Of a DNA stretch of 33,214 nucleotides, positions 14,540-24,685 are shown piece after piece. The stretch is from Candidatus Bacteroides pullicola (GTDB lineage Bacteria; Bacteroidota; Bacteroidia; Bacteroidales; Bacteroidaceae). The stretch lies in assembly GCA_019115825.1 (NCBI GenBank), contig DXCV01000013.1, forward strand, positions 1 through 33,214, given 5' to 3'. The notes under the pieces were generated by a model. The model searched no databases. It was not told the origin of the DNA and worked only from the letters and a program-made list of their open reading frames with translations. A program made the translations under genes and the position numbers. Each line of letters begins with the position of its first letter. Position 1 is the first letter of the stretch.

Positions 14540-16219
14540 TCACTCGTCGAGCGGACGGTCCAGCTGCCGCACCTGCGGACGGCCGAACGGACGGCTCGGC
14601 ACGGCGGCACGGGTCTGCGTGGGTGCCACGTAGGTCTGCTGGTCGAAGTCGATGAATTCCTCCAGCGAGGGTGTGCGGCCTTCGCCACGCTCAATGATGT
14701 TGGTGTAGATGGCGCGGCGCGACGGGGCATTGAAGCCCAGGATATTGCCGTTCATCATGCTCTGCTCGGTGGAGCGGTAGGCGCCGGACATATACGTGCA
14801 GGCTCCTTCGAAGATGCCCAGGCCCTGGTCGGCATAGCGCGGGTCGAAGAGGAAGGGACTCCACAACACGGCCTGCGGGTCGTCGGTGAAGTCCACGTTC
14901 AGCCACCAGCCGAAGTCCTCCTGCTGCTGGCGCAACTGTGCAATCTGGTCTTCGGGCATTATGAGATTCTCCTCGTAGGCATATTCGTCGTGCAGTTTGC
15001 CGATGCCGTGGCCCACGGTCTCATGCACCAGCACGCGGCGGAAGTCTTCGCTCTCCAGGTTGCCAATGACGGGGAAGTAGGCGATGGAGAAATTGCTGGG
15101 CGTGCCGTCAGTGTACCAATAGTTATAGTTAGTGCCCTTGTGGGCGTCGGAGTTCAGGATGACCACCACCTGCGTGTCGTCCAGATTGATACCTTCCACC
15201 TTTTGGGCGTATGCCTGTATTGTCTTATCATTGCCGCCCACGCTGGTATCTATGCCGGTCACCATCCAGCAGCCCAAAGCCGTCTCGCCGTAATTATTCT
15301 CGCCGACGCCGAAGTTAGCATTGGGCGATACCACCTTCACACAGTAGATGTCGAAGTAGTCCTGCATCTCGCTGATGGGGTGTTCCGTGAAGAGATTGCC
15401 CACGGCCTTGTCCATCACCTGTTCATAGTAGCCGTTCTCTATTTCCTTGTCGATAAAGCCATCGCCCATCATCACCAGGGGAATACCATTGCCTTTCGTG
15501 TGCTCCTGCAGGACAACGACCTTGCCGTCTTCGGAGAAATCCGTACTGCCCCCCGACTGCAAGCCTTGCTGCTGGATGGTCACCGTAGCCAACAAGTTTC
15601 CAGTGGTCAAACTATGATTTCCCTCCGAAATTTTCCCAAAATAAATCGTTGTTGTCCGCGAACGGTACGTTTCATTGGGGTGGGCATAAAACGAGACCAC
15701 CCATTCCTGCACCTCGCCGGCAGCACGGGTTTCGGGGGGAGAGGTTATCCAATCACAATTCTGCAACGTAAACACGCCAATCTCTTCCTGCTCTAAGGAA
15801 GTAAAGAAATGGAGTTCGAACACACCTCCAGCGGCTCCTATCGGGAAAACCGGATCTGACACGCGGATATACTCCTCCTGCGTGACGGTGATGCGCAGCG
15901 GATCCTCCTCGGAAATCAGCGACAAAGTAGCCGTGCGGACATCGCCCGTATCATTAGGCTTGACGACACTCAGCTTCAAGGTATAGTCACCGGCCCCGCC
16001 ACTGCTGGGTTCCACCTCCAGCCAGTCGGCACTGATACTTGAAGTCCAGTCCGCTTCGGCATGGAAGGACAACGTCCCGTCCGCGCCCAACTCCGCCCCC
16101 AACGAGACGGCCTCGCCTTCCGGCAAATCCACAGACATGCCCGGCGTATCGTCCGAACAAGCATACGTCACAAACAACAGTCCCAACAGCAGGGACCACA
16201 GAAAAGTCTTGTTTCTCAT
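14540..16219 (-). CDS. BACON-domain M64 (IgA peptidase-type) metallopeptidase lipoprotein
   Basis: The start is taken at 16219 (MRNKTFLWSLL), which gives a clean lipoprotein signal with lipobox 'TYACS' (Cys21); an ATG at 16228 would add three residues. The 559-residue protein then has two BACON-like beta-sandwich repeats (about 27-117 and 118-220, each ending in 'VTQEE' or 'VTIQQQG'). The catalytic domain (about 235-525) carries 'VHETVGHGIGKLHDEY', an HExxHGxGxLxDE zinc site with His399, Glu400, His404 and Asp411. That motif defines the M64 family of Bacteroides and Clostridium. It is probably a surface or periplasm-facing protease; substrates of most M64 proteins are unknown, and IgA cleavage should not be assumed. 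The C-terminal tail (about 530-559) is Pro/Arg/Gln-rich and looks disordered. Confidence 0.9.
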   Translation of the reverse strand: MRNKTFLWSLLLGLLFVTYACSDDTPGMSVDLPEGEAVSLGAELGADGTLSFHAEADWTSSISADWLEVEPSSGGAGDYTLKLSVVKPNDTGDVRTATLSLISEEDPLRITVTQEEYIRVSDPVFPIGAAGGVFELHFFTSLEQEEIGVFTLQNCDWITSPPETRAAGEVQEWVVSFYAHPNETYRSRTTTIYFGKISEGNHSLTTGNLLATVTIQQQGLQSGGSTDFSEDGKVVVLQEHTKGNGIPLVMMGDGFIDKEIENGYYEQVMDKAVGNLFTEHPISEMQDYFDIYCVKVVSPNANFGVGENNYGETALGCWMVTGIDTSVGGNDKTIQAYAQKVEGINLDDTQVVVILNSDAHKGTNYNYWYTDGTPSNFSIAYFPVIGNLESEDFRRVLVHETVGHGIGKLHDEYAYEENLIMPEDQIAQLRQQQEDFGWWLNVDFTDDPQAVLWSPFLFDPRYADQGLGIFEGACTYMSGAYRSTEQSMMNGNILGFNAPSRRAIYTNIIERGEGRTPSLEEFIDFDQQTYVAPTQTRAAVPSRPFGRPQVRQLDRPLDE

Positions 16220-16249
16220 ATCATACAATTAAAGTTAATTAGTAGCCGC

Positions 16250-16257
16250 CAAAAATA
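16250..16257 (-). promoter_or_regulatory. -7 promoter element of the M64 peptidase gene
   Basis: On the minus strand the sequence reads TATTTTTG, about 30 bp before the chosen ATG at 16219. No clear -33 match was found. Confidence 0.5.
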
Positions 16258-16373
16258 GACATTCCCCGTGAATAACGGAAACTTCCGTCCCCCAAAATCG
16301 CCCGGACATCGCTGAAAAGGGACAAAAGGGCGAAAAAACGGCCGTTCTTCTTCCAATTACTAACGAATTACGC

Positions 16374-16381
16374 TATCTTTG
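16374..16381 (+). promoter_or_regulatory. -7 promoter element of the second GNAT-like gene
   Basis: TATCTTTG, a full TAnnTTTG match, ends 25 bp before the ATG at 16407. The -33 region (TTCC at 16351-16354) is a poor match. Confidence 0.5.
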
Positions 16382-16406
16382 CACGCGAATAGACAGAAAA
16401 AGGACT

Positions 16407-17540
16407 ATGGCTGTAACAATCAAGAAAGTTTCCACCAAGCGGGACCTGAAGCGCTTCATCCGCTTCAATTATGAACTGTACAAGCACAACCCCTACTCCG
16501 TGCCCGACCTCTACGACGACATGCTGAACACCTTCAACAGGCAGAAGAACCCGGCCTTCGAGTTCTGCGAGGCTGACTACTTCCTGGCCTACAAGGACGG
16601 CAAGCTCGTGGGGCGCGTGGCCGCCATCATCAACCACAAAGCCAATGATACGTGGCAGAAGAAGGAAGTGCGCTTCGGCTGGATAGACTTCATTGATGAC
16701 ACGGAGGTGTCCGAAGCCTTGATACGCACCGTGGAACAATGGGGCAAGGAACGGGGCATGACGCACATCCAGGGTCCCCTGGGCTTCACCGACCTGGATG
16801 CCGAAGGCATGCTGATAGAAGGTTTCGACCAGCTGGGCACCATGGCCACCATCTACAACTATCCCTACTATCCCGCCCACATGGAGCGCCTGGGCTTCCA
16901 AAAGGACGCCGACTGGGTGGAATACAAAATCTACATCCCCGACGCCATTCCGGAAAAGCACCAGCGCATCTCCCAACTGGTGCAGCGCAAGTACGGCCTG
17001 AAGGTCAAGAAATACACATCGAGCAAGAAGATAGCCCACGACTACGGCCAGGCCATCTTCAGCCTCATCAACGAGGCTTTCGCCCCGCTCTATGGCTATT
17101 CCGCCTTGTCGCAACGGCAGATTGACCATTACGTCAAGATGTACCTCCCCATCCTGGACCTGCGCATGTTAACGCTCATCACTGACGCACAAGATCAACT
17201 GGTGGCCGTGGGCATCTCCATGCCGAGCCTGGCACGCGCCTTGCAGCAGTCTCACGGCCGTCTGTTGCCTTTTGGCTGGTTCTACCTGCTGAAGGCGCTG
17301 TTCTTCAAGCGCCGCTCGCACATCCTGGACCTGATGCTGGTGGCCGTGAAGCCCGAATACCAGAACAAGGGTGTCAACGCCCTGCTCTTCTCCGACCTCA
17401 TCCCCGTCTACCAGCAACTGGGTTTCGAGTACGCCGAAAGCAATGTGGAACTGGAACTGAACGGCAAGGTGCAAGCCCAATGGGACTACTTCAAGACAGA
17501 ACAGCACAAACGGCGCAGGGCGTTCATCAAGGAAATCTAA
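16407..17540 (+). CDS. GNAT-like acyltransferase family protein (paralog of the 9043-10179 product)
   Basis: This 377-residue protein is collinear with the product of 9043-10179, with conserved blocks throughout: 'NPYSVPDLYDDML', 'VGRVAAIINHKAN', 'VRFGWIDF', 'QWGKERGM', 'GPLGFTDLDAEGMLIEGFDQLG', 'YYPAHMERLGF', 'APLYGY' and 'LLPFGWFYLLKAL'. Its C-terminal 'LMLVAVKPEYQNKGVNALLFSDLIPVYQQLGFEYAESN' region (about residues 310-345) fits the CoA-binding part of GNAT enzymes; only pieces of the N-terminal half look GNAT-like, so a two-domain arrangement is likely. Substrate and role are unknown. It has a -7 match 25 bp before the ATG (16374-16381) and shares a converging terminator with the GH97 gene. 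Confidence 0.82.
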   Translation: MAVTIKKVSTKRDLKRFIRFNYELYKHNPYSVPDLYDDMLNTFNRQKNPAFEFCEADYFLAYKDGKLVGRVAAIINHKANDTWQKKEVRFGWIDFIDDTEVSEALIRTVEQWGKERGMTHIQGPLGFTDLDAEGMLIEGFDQLGTMATIYNYPYYPAHMERLGFQKDADWVEYKIYIPDAIPEKHQRISQLVQRKYGLKVKKYTSSKKIAHDYGQAIFSLINEAFAPLYGYSALSQRQIDHYVKMYLPILDLRMLTLITDAQDQLVAVGISMPSLARALQQSHGRLLPFGWFYLLKALFFKRRSHILDLMLVAVKPEYQNKGVNALLFSDLIPVYQQLGFEYAESNVELELNGKVQAQWDYFKTEQHKRRRAFIKEI

Positions 17541-17570
17541 AAAAAAGAGGGCGGCCTTCCGGTCGTCCTC
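17539..17570 (-). terminator. Rho-independent terminator of the GH97 gene (also faces the GNAT-like gene)
   Basis: The arms 17547-17556 and 17561-17570 form a 10-bp stem with two G-T pairs and a 4-nt loop. On the minus strand the stem is followed by a run of eight T (the A-run at 17539-17546), a classical intrinsic terminator 30 bp past the GH97 stop. The hairpin also lies just after the convergent gene ending at 17540. Confidence 0.8.
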
Positions 17571-17599
17571 CTTCATATTACTCAAGTATCTCTATCATA

Positions 17600-19815
<2,216 letters not shown>

Positions 19816-19830
19816 TTTCGACGGGGAAAT

Positions 19831-21642
19831 TTATTCCAACACCAGCATTGTCCAATACTTCAGGGCAGGCAGAGTGAACGTCACCTTGCCGTCTGCCTGG
19901 GTGAAGGCCAGTTCCTCGGGTGCACCGGCATGACGGTCGGGCGTGGCCACCCAAATCTTGTTCACCTTGCCCGGATAGTCCAAGGTGAGAGCGATCCGGT
20001 TCAGCTGCCGAGGCTCAGGCATGGTGCCATCCACGTCGCGCCAGCTCAGTTGATCCGCATCACGGAAGTTGAGCAGATGGATGACCGTCTTGCCGTCCAC
20101 CCGGCGGGCATACGTCGTGACGCTGCCTTGCCGGGGTGGCCAGGCGTTGATGGACACGCCGTCCGAAGCGGCAGTGAGGGTCACATCGGTCTCGGCACTG
20201 GTATCGGCCCCGCGGAGCAGATTCTGGTAGCCTGTCAGGAAGTCGTAGTAGCGCACGATGGCGGTACGCAGGTCATCACCCATTGCGAGGTTGTCGTTGG
20301 GGAAGTATTCCTTGCACAGCATGTGGTCGCCCAACTCCAGGTGCGAAGCGCCGAGGGCAAACATCACGGCATCCGTCAGCAATACGCCCGGCATGTTGAA
20401 CGTGCCTTTGTTGTCGGCCACATTGTAGTTCATGTAGGCGGCAAAGACCGTGCCCAGGGTATGGTTGCTGTACTGGTCGTTGGCCATGACGGCAGTGCGG
20501 AGGTCGTCGAAGCCGTCTTCTCCGCCCCACATTTCGTTGTAGAGGAAGTCCATCTGTCCCGTCCCGGCTATCTGCGACGCGCCATAACCGGAGACGGCGT
20601 TCATCACCAGACGCTTGTCGGGATGACGCTCCTTCATGGCGTGGATGAAGGAGGCATAACCCAACGGCAGGTTCACACGGTTGCTGTTGTAGTCGTACCG
20701 GTCGCCACGGTCGCCCAGTTGGTCTATCTGGTAGCCGTCGAAGTCGAACGTGGCGTACACGTCATCGTTACGCTGGCCGATGTAGGCTTGCCACTCGGTG
20801 TTGGCGGGGTCCAATAGGTAGATGTCGCTCTTCCACGAGTCGGGCAGATCGTGCAGGTCGCGGTCCGTCCGGCCTTGTGCCTTGAAAATGTACCATTCAT
20901 CCTTCACCCCGTCCTCGGCGGCATCGTCCAAGGCACCGAAGCAGAGGTTGTAGAACATCGCCTTCATGCCCAGCGCATGTTGCGTGTCGATGTAGCGACG
21001 AATGACCTCGGCCACCACCTCGCGGTTGGCGATGTCCCGGTAGTTCTCAGCCGGATTGTCGCGCGTGCCGCCCAAGGGCCAATGGTGCTTGTTGTGCCAG
21101 TCCTGGAACTGCACGCCGTTGATGTGGCAGCGGTTCAGGAACTGCATCTCCTCTTCTATCAATCCCGGCTGGTTCTTGGAGCCGTCAAACGTGGCCACGA
21201 AACCATAGCGCGGGAAGCGGGTCCAGTCGCTGGAGACATCCACGGCGATGGTGCCCAACACCACTTCGGTACCGTCCTCGCGGGTGCGGTAGGCATCCAC
21301 CAGATATCCGGTGAAGTCGTCGGCGGGCGCCGTCCACGTCCAGGTAGAGGAGGCGGCATCGGCTTCGTCCACCACCTCAACACCGTGACGATAGCGGACC
21401 TTTGCCCCGACGGGCAACGTGCCTTCTGCGGTGAAGGTGACGGTCTCACCGGGCTTGTAGCAGGCCTTGTCGGTACGCAAATCAACAGTCAGGTCGGAGG
21501 TGACGGTGACGACCTCGGTCACACCGCCGGATTCGCCTCCACCGGGTTTATTTCCTCCGCCGGGTGCAGCGGGTTCATTGTCACCGCCACAGGCCCAAAG
21601 GCAGGCGGCCAAACAAAGTATGGATAGCATATTCTTCTTCAT
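19831..21642 (-). CDS. GH66 dextranase, surface lipoprotein
   Basis: This 603-residue lipoprotein has its signal ending in 'CLWACGG' (Cys18), followed by a Gly/Pro/Glu-rich linker (about 25-41) typical of Bacteroidetes surface lipoproteins. An Ig-like N-domain (about 45-138) leads into the GH66 barrel: 'FPRYGFVATFDGS', 'HINGVQFQDWHNKHHWPL', the presumed nucleophile Asp307 in 'FDGYQIDQLGDRG' and the presumed acid/base Glu370 in 'MDFLYNEMWGGED'. GH66 enzymes are endo-dextranases or cyclo-isomaltooligosaccharide synthases acting on alpha-1,6-glucan. No insertion large enough to be the CBM35 of the cyclising type is evident, which favours plain dextranase. It starts 9 bp after the SusE/F-like gene and would cut dextran at the cell surface for SusC/SusD uptake. 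Confidence 0.92.
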   Translation of the reverse strand: MKKNMLSILCLAACLWACGGDNEPAAPGGGNKPGGGESGGVTEVVTVTSDLTVDLRTDKACYKPGETVTFTAEGTLPVGAKVRYRHGVEVVDEADAASSTWTWTAPADDFTGYLVDAYRTREDGTEVVLGTIAVDVSSDWTRFPRYGFVATFDGSKNQPGLIEEEMQFLNRCHINGVQFQDWHNKHHWPLGGTRDNPAENYRDIANREVVAEVIRRYIDTQHALGMKAMFYNLCFGALDDAAEDGVKDEWYIFKAQGRTDRDLHDLPDSWKSDIYLLDPANTEWQAYIGQRNDDVYATFDFDGYQIDQLGDRGDRYDYNSNRVNLPLGYASFIHAMKERHPDKRLVMNAVSGYGASQIAGTGQMDFLYNEMWGGEDGFDDLRTAVMANDQYSNHTLGTVFAAYMNYNVADNKGTFNMPGVLLTDAVMFALGASHLELGDHMLCKEYFPNDNLAMGDDLRTAIVRYYDFLTGYQNLLRGADTSAETDVTLTAASDGVSINAWPPRQGSVTTYARRVDGKTVIHLLNFRDADQLSWRDVDGTMPEPRQLNRIALTLDYPGKVNKIWVATPDRHAGAPEELAFTQADGKVTFTLPALKYWTMLVLE

Positions 21643-21651
21643 TGTCAGGTT

Positions 21652-23145
21652 TTATTGTTTCTGAATAATAACGGTTTCTTCCAGTTGATTGAGGGTGATG
21701 GTATAGGTGCCAGCCTCCGTCAATTTCCACTTGTTGTCGATGCCCGTGACGGCCACGTCGAGATACTGGGCCTTGCAGGCGTCGCTGCTCTTGTCGAGGA
21801 AGAGCATCTGCTCCGTCTGTCCCGTGGGCGCCGCGCCGTTGGTGGCGGACATGAACCAAGCGCCGTTCCAGTCGGCCTGCTTGTCGCAGGTGAACTTCAG
21901 CTCGCCCGCATTCAGGCTGCCCGTCCAGGTGAAGACATACGGGTCGTCCGTGGCGGTCATGGGTACGGCGTTGTCCAGCGTCCAGCCGGCGGAGGTGGCG
22001 TCGCCGATGAGGTAAATCATCCCGTAAGGCGTGAACTCACCCATCAGCATCCGCTCCTTGCCCGGACGGATGTCGAAGCAAATCTTATACGCCTTGTTCA
22101 CCTCCGATGCCTGGAGCATCCACTTGTTATCGGGGTCGAAGCCGCTGACAAACTCGACGGACGTGTCGGTATAGGGCGCATTGGGCTGCGTGGCCTTGTA
22201 GTTGTTCTCCCAACTGCCATTGGCCGTGGCAAACTTGAAGTCGCCCGCCGTCGTGAACACGTGCCCGTAACGGAAGAGGAAGGGATCGAGGACGTCACGG
22301 GTCATCGGAGCGAAGCTGTAGCCGGCCGTGCCGTCGATGAAGTAAATCTGGTCGTAAGGCGGTTGGTTGCCTTCCACCGGCTTCAGGCCCAGGACAGCCG
22401 TAAAGAGGTTGACATCCACCTGATAGAAACCGGCCTCGTCCACCGTGAAATTGATGTCCGGCGTACCGTCCGCGCTGTAATACAAGGTGCCGTCTTCATT
22501 GGCGTTGTTGTAGCAGGGCGAGAAGGTGCCGGGCGTCAGGATGAACTTAAATGAACCGACATTCAACTGTCCCGTCCACGTGAAGATGCCGTTGTCCTTG
22601 CGGGTCATCTCGGTGGCGGCGTTGTTGTCCCACCCGCCGGGCGTGGCATCGCCGATGAGGTAGAGGGTCGTGGTGAGGGGTTCGTAGGCCGTGACGCTGA
22701 AAGCCGTCTGTGCCACCTGCGTCTGCTCCTGTCCGGCCACGGCAGCCGTGACACGCGCCTCGAGCGAGAGGGTCTCGCCGCCGGTGGCTCCGAAGTGGCC
22801 GCGCAGCAGGTTGTTCAGGTCTTCCACGGTCGCCGTCCAGACATATTGCTGCACGGCATCCTGCACCACGGCGTATGGCGAGGCAAAATCCGTGCCCGCC
22901 CGAGCCAGTTCCACGGTATAAGCGATGCGGTTGCCCGTGCCATAATTGGTGCCGGTGGTCCAGGTGAGTTCCAGGGCAGTGCCGGCGTGTTGTTGTTCGT
23001 CGAGCACGATTTCCGTGCTGTTGGCGGAGAGGGCCAGTTCGTTGTGACCTTTATCGGTCTCCATATAGTCATCGTCCACACAGGCCGTCAGGGTGGTGGC
23101 GGCCAGGAGGAGCGACCATGCGTAATGTAGAATATGTTGTCTCAT
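21652..23145 (-). CDS. SusE/SusF-like surface glycan-binding lipoprotein
   Basis: This 497-residue lipoprotein has lipobox 'LTACVDDD' (Cys22). The first part (about 30-155) fits the SusE N-terminal Ig-like domain ('NELALSANSTEIVLDEQQ', 'ALELTWT'). Three similar modules follow, opening at about 161 ('LYLIGDATPGGW'), 267 ('IYFIDGTAGYSF') and 377 ('IYLIGDATSAGW'), each with a later 'FTWTGxLNxGxxKF'-type strand. This is the tandem starch-binding module layout of SusF. It would hold alpha-glucan at the surface beside SusC/SusD. Spacing is 23 bp from the SusD gene and 9 bp to the GH66 gene, so it is in the operon. Ligand specificity for alpha-1,6 linkages is inferred from the neighbouring dextranase. 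Confidence 0.88.
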   Translation of the reverse strand: MRQHILHYAWSLLLAATTLTACVDDDYMETDKGHNELALSANSTEIVLDEQQHAGTALELTWTTGTNYGTGNRIAYTVELARAGTDFASPYAVVQDAVQQYVWTATVEDLNNLLRGHFGATGGETLSLEARVTAAVAGQEQTQVAQTAFSVTAYEPLTTTLYLIGDATPGGWDNNAATEMTRKDNGIFTWTGQLNVGSFKFILTPGTFSPCYNNANEDGTLYYSADGTPDINFTVDEAGFYQVDVNLFTAVLGLKPVEGNQPPYDQIYFIDGTAGYSFAPMTRDVLDPFLFRYGHVFTTAGDFKFATANGSWENNYKATQPNAPYTDTSVEFVSGFDPDNKWMLQASEVNKAYKICFDIRPGKERMLMGEFTPYGMIYLIGDATSAGWTLDNAVPMTATDDPYVFTWTGSLNAGELKFTCDKQADWNGAWFMSATNGAAPTGQTEQMLFLDKSSDACKAQYLDVAVTGIDNKWKLTEAGTYTITLNQLEETVIIQKQ

Positions 23146-23168
23146 AATGATATCGTGTTTTTAAGGGA

Positions 23169-24665
23169 TTAATAACCGGGATTTTGCGTCATCAGCGGGT
23201 TGGCATCCATCTCGGTCTGCGGGATGGGGAAAAGCAGGCGGTCGCGGGTGACGTTGGTCTTGCCGATGGAGCGGAGGAAGTCGATGGCATACTGCCCGTC
23301 CCCGCCCAGGCGGATGAGGTCAAACCAACGGTGTCCCTCGAAGGCCAGTTCCATGCGCCGTTCGTGGATAATCTTTTCGCGCATCTGGTCCTGCGACAGG
23401 CCGGAGATGTCGGGCAACCCGGCACGGCGGCGCACGATGTTCAGCGGAGCGGCGGCTGCGGAGGTCTGCCCCATCTCGTTCAGCGCTTCGGCCTTCATCA
23501 GGAGCACATCGGCATAACGGTAGACCACGAAGTTGGCGGGACTGGTGTTGAACTCGGGCGACACGGCCTTGGTGACGAGGAACTTGCGGACGTTGTAGCC
23601 CGTGTTGGAATAGGAAGCCTTGTAGGCCTTCCCGTCAAAGTCAGGACAGCCTTCGTAGAAGACGGTCATGTCCTTACGCAGGTCGCCTTCCTCCCACTGG
23701 TCCATGAACTCCTGCGTGGGCAGGTTCCAGCCGTAGCTGCCAGCCACGAAGTCGGAGTTGCGGGGTCCCATAAAGGTGGAGAGCCAAGACGATTGCGGGT
23801 TGTTGCCCCAGAAATCATATTCCGTGTTGCCGGAATATTGCACCTCGAAGAGGGATTCTGTACCGTTGTTGATGGTCGCGTCGAAATTGTCGGCAAAGTT
23901 GCAGGAAGCCAGGTCATAGCCCATCGAAGCGATTTCGTCGCACAAGTCGGCCACATCCTGGTAATAGGACGGCTCGCCGGGCGCCAGGGTCAGCTTGATT
24001 TCGGCCATCATAGCGAGGGCGGCTTCGCGGCAGGCACGTCCCACGTTCTCCGAATCATATTCCGCCTTGCCGGGCAGGAGGTCGATGGCCTGCTGGCAAT
24101 CGGACAGGATTTGCGTGTAAGTCTCGTCCAGCGTGCTGCGGGCGATGGCCGTAGATTCGCCCGGATTGTAGGGCGTCAGGCGCAGGGGCACCCCGCCGTA
24201 GAGGCGCGCCAACAGGAAATAATAGTGGGCACGAAGGAAGTAGGCCTCGCCCATACAGCGATTCCGCACGGCTTCGCTGACGTCGGCCGCGCCGGGCAGG
24301 CTGTTGAGCACGATGTTGCACTGGCCGATGCCCACCCATGGCGAACGCCACATGTAGAGGGCCATGGCATTGTCGCTCTGCGTGATGAAGTCGGCAGCCT
24401 GGATGGTCTCCAGCCCGTCGGTGCCGCCTCCGGCACCCACTTCACTGTTGCCCGCCACGATGTCCAGGGTCCAAATGCGCTGGTTGTACATGTTGGACGA
24501 CTGGAGCGTGCGGTAGCAGGCGGTGGTCAGGGCGATGGCCACATCGTCGGTCACGTTGGTTTCAGGGTCTACCGTGTTGAGAGGCGACTTTTCCAGGAAG
24601 TCGCTGCACGAGGAGGCCAGCAGCACGGCTGCCAGTCCCAGTATGAGGTGTTGTATCTTGTTCAT
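23169..24665 (-). CDS. susD: SusD/RagB-family glycan-binding lipoprotein
   Basis: This 498-residue lipoprotein has signal 'LAAVLLASSCSDFLEKSPLN' (Cys20), and 'DFLEKSP' after the cysteine is a SusD hallmark. The helical TPR scaffold includes 'RCMGEAYFLRAHYYFLLARLYGGVPL', and the C-terminal SusD region has 'YRYADVLLMKAEALNEMG', 'IIHERRMELAFEGHRWFDLIR' and the terminal 'ANPLMTQNPGY'. SusD caps the SusC barrel and binds the glycan at the cell surface. Its ATG is 20 bp after the SusC stop. Length and motifs are typical of the family, and nothing looks truncated. Confidence 0.95.
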   Translation of the reverse strand: MNKIQHLILGLAAVLLASSCSDFLEKSPLNTVDPETNVTDDVAIALTTACYRTLQSSNMYNQRIWTLDIVAGNSEVGAGGGTDGLETIQAADFITQSDNAMALYMWRSPWVGIGQCNIVLNSLPGAADVSEAVRNRCMGEAYFLRAHYYFLLARLYGGVPLRLTPYNPGESTAIARSTLDETYTQILSDCQQAIDLLPGKAEYDSENVGRACREAALAMMAEIKLTLAPGEPSYYQDVADLCDEIASMGYDLASCNFADNFDATINNGTESLFEVQYSGNTEYDFWGNNPQSSWLSTFMGPRNSDFVAGSYGWNLPTQEFMDQWEEGDLRKDMTVFYEGCPDFDGKAYKASYSNTGYNVRKFLVTKAVSPEFNTSPANFVVYRYADVLLMKAEALNEMGQTSAAAAPLNIVRRRAGLPDISGLSQDQMREKIIHERRMELAFEGHRWFDLIRLGGDGQYAIDFLRSIGKTNVTRDRLLFPIPQTEMDANPLMTQNPGY

Positions 24666-24685
24666 ATCAATCAGGTATAAAGGGG

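Noticed and set aside
16275..16288. Short palindrome ACGGAA, AC, TTCCGT between the M64 and GNAT-like genes
   Set aside because: A 6-bp stem with a 2-nt gap is expected by chance and is not placed relative to either promoter in a telling way.
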